Part shown: positions 1 to 7,391 of the stretch, piece by piece | How the letters are laid out: each line of letters opens with the position of its first letter | Numbering within the stretch: position 1 is the stretch's first letter | Source of the DNA: Aurantiochytrium sp. KH105 | Taxonomy: Eukaryota; Sar; Bigyra; Thraustochytrida; Thraustochytriidae | Length of the DNA stretch: 64,000 bases | NCBI GenBank assembly: GCA_003116975.1 | Contig: BGKB01000025.1 | Location: forward strand, 124,001-188,000 | Direction of reading: 5' to 3' | The notes under the pieces: generated by a model | The model's database searches: none | Told to the model about the DNA's origin: nothing | What the model saw: only the letters and a program-made list of their open reading frames with translations | Program-made: the position numbers and the translations under genes

Positions 1-2807
1 ATGCGAGTCTCTTCCTCGAGCCGCTCCTTGAGCGCAGTGGCCTGTTTGGCGACCTTGTGATCGAGAAGGCCGAGCTTGGAGGCCGTCTTGAGCGCCTTTG
101 TGATCGTTTCGAGGTTGCGGTCCTCGATGGCGTCCTTGAGACTTTCGAGCACACGCTTTTCCTCTTCGATGACCTTGATGAGCGCCTTGGCCTCCTTCAT
201 CTCAGGCGGGGCAAAGTTGATCTGCTCCGAGGCCGAGACGGCGGTGCGGAGAGCATTAATGTCGCGCTTCTCCATGGCGTCGACGAGCAGACGAACGACA
301 CGGCGCTCCTCCTCGAGGGTTTCCTTGAGGTCCCAAGCCTCCTGCACAACGGTGAGCGTGGAGCCCTGGTTGGGAAGGTCGCCGGCAGCATCGAGACCAT
401 CGCTGAGCATGTCGTAGTCGCGCTTCTTGATGCCAGCGCGAAGCTGATCGAGCGTTGCCATGTACTTGACAAATTGGCAACGCGCGATAAAGCGTCGCGC
501 AATAGATTGGAGAAGGACTGCCTGCTGGCGCAAGGCAATCTCACGCGCGGCCTCGAGGTCGTTGTAAGGTGCATTGCGCATGAAGACCTTGGACTTGCCG
601 ATTTGGTACTCGCCCTTGACCAGGAGCCCCTTTTCGCAAAGCTGAGAGGCGAGACCCTTGGCGTCCTTGGCGCGAGAGCCATGTGCGAGCGGGGAGTAGC
701 GGCGGAAGAACTCCTTGAAAGGCTTGCGGATCGGGTAGCCGATCTTGCGAATGCGGCACACCTCGAGCAAACCTGCGTAGCGGAGCTGATCGAGGACAAG
801 GGGGCTGGTGAACAGGCTGCCGACCTTTTCCTCGTTGGGCTTGACACAGCGAATGAAGTGCGGCTCGGTGGAGTTGAGCACCTTCATGAGCTCCGAAAGT
901 TGGGCCTTGAACTTGGTACCGAGCGAAGCGCCCGACTTTTTACCAGAGCGCGAGCCCGACTTGGACGAGGAAGACGAGCCAGCGAGCTTGGTGACGAACT
1001 TGATCTTGCTGCTCTGGAGCAGCTCGACAATATCCTGCGAGAGCTTGTCGCGGTTCTTCTCGAGAAAGGCTGTGACGTTGTACATGACCGATCCGGCGTA
1101 ATGCAACACGGTGAAGGATTCGCGCTCGTAGGTGGTCTTGACACCAGGGCCGCCAAAGTTGGGGTGCTTGGAGTTTTCCTTGGTGAGCTTGGTAAGGAAG
1201 CCGGTGTCAGAGCCGCGAGGCACGTTCATCTCCTCGTCGAGGACGGCAAAGATGCCGGAACGCTTGGTCTCAAAGAGATCGATCGTGGGCTGGTTGTCGG
1301 TGAAATCGATGGCGCTCACGTCGATGCCCTCTGCGCGGTACTCATCCTGCTCGAGCTGGAAAATATGCTCGTTGAAGTGAAATTGGAGCTTTTCGTTGCA
1401 ATAGTTGATGCAGAGCTGCTCGAAAGAGTTGAACTCAAAGGACTCAAAGCCAAAGATATCGAGAACGCCAATCAGACTCTTGCTTTCGGCAGACACATCT
1501 TCGAGAGTCTTGGTCTTCTTGGCAAGACTCTTGTTAATGCGCTTGATGAGCCATTCAAAAAGCTTTTGATAGACCTCCTTGGCCAGAACGTCGCGGCTGT
1601 CTGTCGCCTTGTCTGGGTTGTTGGCCTTGCTCATGACCTCGCGGTTCGTGCGAATGTTGGTGCTGCAAAGAGCCTTTTCGAGGTCGGAGGGCTCGACGCC
1701 GAACTGGGCGGCGCAGAGCTCGAGCATGTCCGTGTCGGCGACCTTGGATCCCTCTTCGAACGAGGAGCCACCGGGCACAAACTCAATATTGCCAAGGTGA
1801 AGAATGGCAGCAAGTGTCCGAAAGACATCGTCCTGCTCGCGGAGGTCGATACCAATGGTCTCGAAGCTATTGAGAACAGTCTCAAAGTCGGCCTCGTCCG
1901 AGATGCCGTCGGCCTCGATCACGCCACTCTGGTTGAGGTAGTGGTACTCCTCCGGGTCAGAGAGACGAAACTTCTCGCGGAATTCAGCATCCATGGAGGC
2001 GCCGGCGCAGATCTGGTAAAACACATGGTAGTTGCGCTCGCCTTCAGCCTGCGCGACGACGCGCGACTTTTCAAGGAGATACTCTGTGATGCTGCCACCC
2101 ACAACAGAGCCCTTGCGGTTGTTCAGTGTGACGGCGATCCACTTGCCAAAGCGTGACGAGTTGTTGTTGCGCACCGTTTTGGCATTACCAAAGGCTTCCA
2201 TGAGCGGGTTACTCTGGAGCAGCTGCGCCTGGAGCGAGGCTTCGCCCACGGCTGCGTTCGTGTCTTTGGAGCTGGCACCGCTCAGCTCGGCGAGCATTTG
2301 CAGGAAGATCTTAGTACATTCGGTCTTGCCGGCACCACTCTCGCCAGACACGATGCAGGACTGGTCCTTGCCATTGGCGATCATGTTGCGAAAGGCCTGG
2401 CTTGCAACCGCATAGACGTGCGGGGGCATCTCGCGGGCGTCGCCGGCCTTGTACTCTTCGAGGACCTCTGCTGTGTAGAGCGGGAGGAGCTTAAAAGGGT
2501 TGACTGCGACGAGAATGGAGCCAACCTGGGTGTAAATTTCGTCCCTGGAAAACCGCAATCGGAGGTTGTGCAGAATGGACATCTCGTTGAGGTCCTTGAG
2601 TGTGACCATGTTCTCAATGCTCTCTAGGGACTGTTCGTCCATGCGCTGGAGGTCTTTGGTGTCCCTGCCGCTGAGCTTGACGGTGTAGCCTTCGCGATCC
2701 AAGCGAGCGCTCTCACCAGCTGCGAAGGCCTCGAGCACCTTGGCTGGCACGAACATGTCCTCCGGGTCCGGCAGCCACACGTACGAGCCATGGCCAAAGG
2801 TCGTCAT
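1..2807 (-). CDS. Myosin heavy chain, N-terminal part (cut by left edge)
   Basis: Actin-based motor ATPase acting in the cytoplasm. The minus strand is open from an ATG at 2807 to the window edge (935 codons, no stop). An in-frame TGA lies three codons upstream of this ATG, which fixes the start. The P-loop GESGAGKTE is encoded near 2335-2360 (about residue 150). The switch II/relay segment DIFGFESFEFNSFEQL lies near 1410-1470, and motor sequence continues to about residue 740. One IQ-like light-chain site (AVLLQSIARRFIAR) is near residue 760, followed by charged helical sequence that runs off the edge. The tail is missing, so the class cannot be assigned; stramenopiles have several lineage-specific myosin classes. 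No intron is visible. The motor identity is very secure. Confidence 0.95.
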   Translation of the reverse strand, partial: MTTFGHGSYVWLPDPEDMFVPAKVLEAFAAGESARLDREGYTVKLSGRDTKDLQRMDEQSLESIENMVTLKDLNEMSILHNLRLRFSRDEIYTQVGSILVAVNPFKLLPLYTAEVLEEYKAGDAREMPPHVYAVASQAFRNMIANGKDQSCIVSGESGAGKTECTKIFLQMLAELSGASSKDTNAAVGEASLQAQLLQSNPLMEAFGNAKTVRNNNSSRFGKWIAVTLNNRKGSVVGGSITEYLLEKSRVVAQAEGERNYHVFYQICAGASMDAEFREKFRLSDPEEYHYLNQSGVIEADGISDEADFETVLNSFETIGIDLREQDDVFRTLAAILHLGNIEFVPGGSSFEEGSKVADTDMLELCAAQFGVEPSDLEKALCSTNIRTNREVMSKANNPDKATDSRDVLAKEVYQKLFEWLIKRINKSLAKKTKTLEDVSAESKSLIGVLDIFGFESFEFNSFEQLCINYCNEKLQFHFNEHIFQLEQDEYRAEGIDVSAIDFTDNQPTIDLFETKRSGIFAVLDEEMNVPRGSDTGFLTKLTKENSKHPNFGGPGVKTTYERESFTVLHYAGSVMYNVTAFLEKNRDKLSQDIVELLQSSKIKFVTKLAGSSSSSKSGSRSGKKSGASLGTKFKAQLSELMKVLNSTEPHFIRCVKPNEEKVGSLFTSPLVLDQLRYAGLLEVCRIRKIGYPIRKPFKEFFRRYSPLAHGSRAKDAKGLASQLCEKGLLVKGEYQIGKSKVFMRNAPYNDLEAAREIALRQQAVLLQSIARRFIARCQFVKYMATLDQLRAGIKKRDYDMLSDGLDAAGDLPNQGSTLTVVQEAWDLKETLEEERRVVRLLVDAMEKRDINALRTAVSASEQINFAPPEMKEAKALIKVIEEEKRVLESLKDAIEDRNLETITKALKTASKLGLLDHKVAKQATALKERLEEETR

Positions 2808-2948
2808 CTTGGCTCAGTCTATGTGGTCGGCCGAGAGAGATCAGGGATTGCCGTGCTCTTGTCCTGCTTGACAACAAACGCGCGTGCACGTGCAAAGACG
2901 CACACGACAGTGAGGACACGGGAGACTGGAGAGGGTCTCTCTACTTTT

Positions 2949-2973
2949 CGCTCGCTCGCTCGCTCGCTCGCTC
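2949..2973. repeat. (CTCG)n microsatellite
   Basis: About six perfect CTCG units, roughly 140 bp upstream of the myosin start codon. Confidence 0.9.
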
Positions 2974-3360
2974 ACCGCTGGCGCGCGGAGAGACGAAGGG
3001 GCGGGACGGAGAGGAGGACGCCGCGGCGGTCGCGCTCTGCGAGGCGCAACGCGGGCCTGGGCGGGGCGCGCGGAGAGGGAAGGATCCCGGAGGGGGGGGA
3101 GGAGGAGGAGATGGACCTCGGAGCGCGGAAACACACACGCACACACACGCGAGGGGCGATTCGAATCGATCGAGCGGCCACGCAAGCAAGCCGACGCGAG
3201 GCGGACCTAGGCGGCCGGCGAGCGGCGGCGGAGCGCGGGCCGCGGCGAGGGCCTCGCCTGCCGACGCGCCCGCTCTCTGTCTGCCGGCGTACCTGCCTGT
3301 CTGCGCGGACCGATCCGCGCGGACAACCGAGACGCGGCCGAGCGAGGGCTTTGCACGAAT

Positions 3361-3385
3361 GGAATTTGAATTTGAATTTGAATAA
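3361..3385. repeat. (GAATTT)n short tandem repeat
   Basis: Three to four GAATTT units at the start of an AT-rich island (about 3360-3450) inside otherwise GC-rich DNA. Confidence 0.85.
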
Positions 3386-3678
3386 TTCGAAATTTGAATT
3401 TTCAAAATATAAAAACAGAAATAAAAGACTATAAAAGAATAAACAAAACTTTCACTTCCCGATGTGTACGGAACCCCAAAGCTGCACTTCGGCGCGCCGA
3501 TAACGCACTTGCCCTCGCGCGCGCAAGTGCGACAAGCGTGTTCTTTTCTCCCCAGCTTCCATTCTCCCCTTTCTGGCCTCCTAAGCTCCACTTTGCGCCG
3601 CGCGTGTCCACTATGCCTGCGCCTTTGCTCCACTGCTTATACTATGCCCTGGCTGCCCAAGCTGGCTCCCCTCCTTGA

Positions 3679-3752
3679 TTTTCTTTCTTTCTTTCTTTCT
3701 TTCTTTCCCTTTCTTTCCCTTTCTTTCCCTTTTCTTTCTTTCCTTCTTTCTC
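3679..3752. repeat. (CTTT)n / (CCTTT)n polypyrimidine tract
   Basis: A 74-bp pure pyrimidine run of CTTT units grading into CCCTTT units. It is a strong purine/pyrimidine strand asymmetry in the divergent promoter. Confidence 0.9.
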
Positions 3753-3916
3753 CGCCCTCCTCCGGCTCGTGCCGCCGCCGCGACCCCCGCCCGCGCTGGA
3801 CTCGGCAGGCCCGGCCCGGGCTCGCGCGGCTCGCGGCCGTCTGTGGAGAGAAGCGGCAGCGCGCGGCGGCGAGGAGCCTGGACGCGGGCCGCGGCCAGGC
3901 CTGGCTGCGCCGGGGC

Positions 3917-3977
3917 GAAGCGAAGCGATGCCTTGCGATGCGATGCGATGAGATGCGATCGAGCGAGCGAGCGAGCG
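3917..3977. repeat. GCGAT / GAGC microsatellite block
   Basis: Overlapping CGAAG and GCGAT units followed by (GAGC)n. Confidence 0.8.
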
Positions 3978-3992
3978 CGGCACGCGCTGGAA

Positions 3993-4129
3993 GGCGAGAG
4001 AGAGAGAGGAGAGAGACGGAGAGAGAGAGACGGAGATCATGACAGGAGAAAAGAAAGAAAAAGTAAAAGTAAAAGAAAAAGGAAAAGGAAAAGGAAAAGA
4101 AAAGGAAAAGGAAAAGGAAAAGGAAAAGT
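3993..4129. repeat. Polypurine tract: (GA)n then (GGAAAA)n
   Basis: A (GA)n run to about 4036 is followed by AAAGT and GGAAAA units from about 4047. It mirrors the polypyrimidine run about 300 bp to the left, so the two arms could in principle pair (inference). Confidence 0.85.
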
Positions 4130-4621
4130 GAAAGTATAAAAAAGCCGAAGAACAAGCCAAGTATACGTATAGTATAAATAAAAGTGAAAGTAAAAAGTAA
4201 GAGGTCAGAGAGAAAGTTGATCCCTATCCCAGAACTCGTAGTTGCCGTGCCGCGCGCGATTCTTTCTCCGGCGCGGAGACCAGTACTTACCCGCATAGTG
4301 CGGACGCGGATACTTCACTTGCGGCCGCCACGCTGCCACTACGGCGCGCGAGAGGAAGACAAGCGCCGGCAAGCAAGCCTGGGAAGGGTGCGCGCGCGTG
4401 CGTGTGTGCACGTGCACGTGCCGCCCGCTGCTGCTAGTCCTAGTCGCTAGGCAATACGTATGGACGAAAAATGAAAGAAAAAAGAAAAAAAGACTCGCGG
4501 GCCGCGAAACGGGAAACCGATGCTCGTCACCGTTTCGTATACAGCGGTTTCGGGGAGTGGGAAAGAGCGGTCACCAAAACTCACTTCAAGGTGACGTTCA
4601 CGCGACCGAGAGGGAGCAAGC

Positions 4622-6043
4622 ATGCCGCCCGCGGAGGCACCTGCGACCGCGCAGACAGAGAACGAGGCAATCCGCTCGGGAATGGAGGGTACACCGTCCT
4701 TGTCATCGGCAGCGGTGGCAGCGTCGGCGGCGGCGACGACGACGACGTCAGGAACTACGACGATGGCCGCGGCAGCATCGACGCCGATGGCGATGGGTCT
4801 GGAGAACTCCGCGTCCAGCTGCGCTCCAACGACGACCACGGCCTGCGCGGACAAAGAACGCGAGAGAAACGCTGCGACGTGTGTAGAAGCAAAAGCCGGA
4901 GTCGAGAATGATAAGGGCTCGCACAGCCCAGCACATCCAGCTTGCGAACCCCCCAAGGTCACCTCGCAAAACAAGCTTGAGGCCGCGCAGGACCGCCTCC
5001 TTCCTACCTGCAAGGCGTCGGGCTCACTCGCTGTTAACTTGGACTCCGTTGACGCGACAGCTACCACACATGGCGACAAAGGGGCGGTAACACCTGCGAC
5101 GAATGGCAAGACTCTGGCTGCTCATCACCCTGAGGCAGGTTCGCGAAAACGAGAAAGGTCTGCAGAGCCTCCTCGTCGTGAACGCATAACCCGCGGCGCA
5201 GAGATCTTCGAAGGGAATCTACTGGACATGCCTAATCGATTCTCTGACTGTCTTATCTGCCATCAGTGCAACACGATGACAACGGGAGCGGGAGGCATCG
5301 CACAAAGCATTTTCGAAAAGTATCCGCATGCAAATGTGTATGCGCGACGAAAATGGCGTGTGAAAAAGAGCGGCTGGGATCCTTTGGGTACCATCGAGGT
5401 GCGCGCTCCTGTATGTAACTTGTTCTCTCAGCATAAACCAGGCAAAGCAGACCCGCCTCGAGAGACGCTCGAAATGCGATACCGCTGGCTCGAATCCTGT
5501 CTGCGTTGCATCCGGGACAAGACTTCGCAATCCATTATTGCTTTTCCGTATTTAATTGGCTGTGGACTCGCTGGTGGTTCCTGGAATCGTGTGCGCGCAA
5601 TGCTTGACACATTTGCAGATGACATGCGCAAGCGAGGCCGTCGCGTAATCGTTGTCAAGCTCGCAACTATACCAAAGATCATCAAGCTTGCTCCCAAATC
5701 TGTACGCACCCTCATATCAAAACCACATTCTCGATCATCGGATACCACTGCACCAAAGCTTTCCTCGTCAAAGTCCTCTTCCTCTACATCCTCCTCCTCC
5801 TCATCATCATCATCATCATCGTCGTCGTGCTCATCCTCCTCAATTTTGAAGTCGGCCTCATCTGCATCGGTGTCGCGCACTGTTTCCGAGTCAGCCAAAG
5901 AAAGGACAAAGTTGCAAAAAGTAGCAACGAAAACAACCTCTGCGACCTCAGGCCCTTCTTCTGTTTCTTCTAAATCGGAAAACAGCAGAAGTGCAGGACC
6001 TACTTCTGCGCGCATCACCCACTTTTTTCAACCCAAAACCTGA
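4622..6043 (+). CDS. Macro-domain protein (ADP-ribose binder/hydrolase-like) with C-terminal PIP-like motif
   Basis: 473 residues. The first ~190 residues are Ala/Thr/Ser-rich and look disordered. Residues ~192-353 form a macro domain of the Poa1/TARG1/ALC1-like kind: it opens with EIFEGNLLDMP, has a CNTMTTGAGGIAQSIF loop matching the ADP-ribose-binding glycine loop, and ends with SIIAFPYLIGCGLAGGSW. Such domains bind ADP-ribose, and some remove it from proteins or from ADP-ribose-1''-phosphate; activity cannot be told from sequence alone. After the domain comes a poly-Ser run (about 5770-5845). The extreme C-terminus TSARITHFFQPKT resembles a PCNA-interacting PIP box, with Ser where Gln is usual. 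The gene is divergent from myosin and convergent with the zinc-knuckle gene. Single exon. Confidence 0.85.
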   Translation: MPPAEAPATAQTENEAIRSGMEGTPSLSSAAVAASAAATTTTSGTTTMAAAASTPMAMGLENSASSCAPTTTTACADKERERNAATCVEAKAGVENDKGSHSPAHPACEPPKVTSQNKLEAAQDRLLPTCKASGSLAVNLDSVDATATTHGDKGAVTPATNGKTLAAHHPEAGSRKRERSAEPPRRERITRGAEIFEGNLLDMPNRFSDCLICHQCNTMTTGAGGIAQSIFEKYPHANVYARRKWRVKKSGWDPLGTIEVRAPVCNLFSQHKPGKADPPRETLEMRYRWLESCLRCIRDKTSQSIIAFPYLIGCGLAGGSWNRVRAMLDTFADDMRKRGRRVIVVKLATIPKIIKLAPKSVRTLISKPHSRSSDTTAPKLSSSKSSSSTSSSSSSSSSSSSSCSSSSILKSASSASVSRTVSESAKERTKLQKVATKTTSATSGPSSVSSKSENSRSAGPTSARITHFFQPKT

Positions 6044-6231
6044 AAGAGAGAACCTCTGACCTTTTTTTTTTGGAAAAAATTATAGACATTGCTTTCTCGA
6101 AAATGGCGCGATTTACTCTTTGCGCGGCCCCCGCGTGGCAAACTACAGCGCGCTCACGACTTGCGCAGAGAAACACTCGAGGTGAACAGCTGACAGAACA
6201 AAAGAAGGAAATTATACATCTGCACTTGCCA

Positions 6232-6246
6232 TTCAGTCAGTCAGTT
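6232..6246. repeat. (CAGT)n just 3' of the zinc-knuckle gene stop
   Basis: Short CAGT array. On the coding (minus) strand it reads (ACTG)n directly after the TAA stop. A longer relative overlaps the UPF2 stop. Confidence 0.75.
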
Positions 6247-6248
6247 AC

Positions 6249-7022
6249 TTAGGCCACGAGCGAGGGACACTCCCAGCAAAAGTGGCCCGATGTCCCGCAT
6301 TCACGGCACATCTTGACAGGAGGTTTAGCCGGGTCCTTGGGCGCCAGCAACCCCTGTTCATAGGCCGAGACAAGTCGCTCCTCGAAACAGACGCCGCTTC
6401 TCGGACCATACTTTGAACTGCGATCAAAGTCATCTGGGACGACATGCGTGTCCAGAACGTATTGCGTGACCTTACAATTGTTCACATTGGTGTTGAAGAT
6501 ATCACGGGGGCTACGACCGTACTCCCGCTGAAGAGAATCCTCGGAGACGCCGCGTGGCTCGTAGTGCACGGTCAAGTAGGTAGAAAAGGGCAAGTCCTCG
6601 CGACCGCGCTCAGCTTCTTCAATTTTTTTCAGGTCTGCGCGGTAGGGGAAAGAATCCACGTCAACCTCAGGTTCCAGATCAACTGCCGACGTCGACGGCG
6701 CTGACAGGTCGACGATGCCAACGTCGTGGTCTTTGTCTTTGGTCTCCACCACCTTGTGTTGCGTCTTTTGCGACTTCTTCGTCGCCGGAACAGCTGGTTC
6801 TTCCTGCTTGACCTTTTCTTTACGCAGCGTCTTGAGCGCACTGCTCGTTCGCTGCCCACTCGCCGCTGCAGACGTCGCCGCTTCTTTCTTGCGCGCAGCT
6901 TCGTTCGTCCGGGTCCGCTTGCGCGAGTGAAACATGTCCATGATGTTGCCCGACCCCGACCCGGACGCCGCCATCTTGCCGCCGCCCTCCGCGGACTTGC
7001 CGCGCGCGCGAGTCTTGCCCAT
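6249..7022 (-). CDS. CCHC zinc-knuckle protein of unknown function
   Basis: 257 residues; family not recognised. The N-terminus is basic and low-complexity and contains GNIMDMFHSRKR (about residues 25-37), which resembles the p21-type PCNA-binding motif plus basic tail. A Lys/Ala-rich middle is followed by a more ordered stretch from about residue 120 that includes SPRDIFNTNVNNCKVTQYVL. The last 20 residues hold a retroviral-type zinc knuckle (C-x2-C-x4-H-x4-C, in MCRECGTSGHFCWECP), normally a single-stranded nucleic-acid binder. The ATG has a good context (aaaaATGG). It lies between the macro gene and UPF2. A nucleic-acid role is likely from the knuckle; anything more specific would be a guess. 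Confidence 0.75.
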   Translation of the reverse strand: MGKTRARGKSAEGGGKMAASGSGSGNIMDMFHSRKRTRTNEAARKKEAATSAAASGQRTSSALKTLRKEKVKQEEPAVPATKKSQKTQHKVVETKDKDHDVGIVDLSAPSTSAVDLEPEVDVDSFPYRADLKKIEEAERGREDLPFSTYLTVHYEPRGVSEDSLQREYGRSPRDIFNTNVNNCKVTQYVLDTHVVPDDFDRSSKYGPRSGVCFEERLVSAYEQGLLAPKDPAKPPVKMCRECGTSGHFCWECPSLVA

Positions 7023-7386
7023 TTTTACGCACTCCTGCGTCTGCTTCTTGTGTCTGTCTGTATACCACGGCCCGTGTCCGCGACCTCGTCCGCTTCGCCG
7101 TGCGCGTCTCTTGTTTGCAAAAGTTCGAGCTTCGCTCGCTCCGAGTCAGCTCGCAGACAAGCAGAAACAGCAGCCAGAAAAGTTTTCGGTTTCACCGCGT
7201 TCCAAGATTGGTGAGGCACCTGCTGGCGGCGGCCACGAGGCAGACATCAGACTTGTATAGACTTATCAGATTTTATAAAATGTAGTAAACTGCATTTGAC
7301 GCTGCTCCTGCGCCCTCATGAGCTGTGAGATGAAAAGGTGTCATACGCTCCCGCTGGTGAACACGGACAGTCAGTCAGTCAGTCAA
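7023..7386. other. Intergenic region between UPF2 and the zinc-knuckle gene
   Basis: Holds the zinc-knuckle gene promoter and the UPF2 3' end. No gene is supported. The only notable element is the tetranucleotide array at its left-hand border with UPF2. Confidence 0.6.
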
Positions 7387-7391
7387 TCAAT
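7368..7391. repeat. (CAGT)n array overlapping the UPF2 stop codon
   Basis: About five CAGT units abut two CAAT units. Read on the UPF2 strand it gives TGATTGACTGACTGACTG from the stop codon onward, so it offers stop codons in all three frames. Confidence 0.8.

Larger units (their letters stand above)
2808..4621. other. Divergent intergenic region full of simple repeats
   Basis: This 1.8-kb stretch separates the divergent myosin and macro-domain genes and should hold both promoters. I see no supportable gene. It is packed with different low-complexity tracts, listed separately, and the open frames through it are Arg/Ser/Phe-rich products of those tracts. No TATA box or other core element stands out clearly. 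Confidence 0.7.

Noticed and set aside
57..2156. 699-codon plus-strand open frame
   Set aside because: It is antisense to the myosin motor, whose P-loop and switch motifs are unmistakable on the minus strand; the plus translation is a Leu/Ala/Gly shadow.
3637..4296. Minus-strand Phe/Leu/Ser-rich frames resembling membrane proteins
   Set aside because: Produced by the polypurine and polypyrimidine microsatellites; hydrophobicity is an artefact of TTT/TTC repeats.
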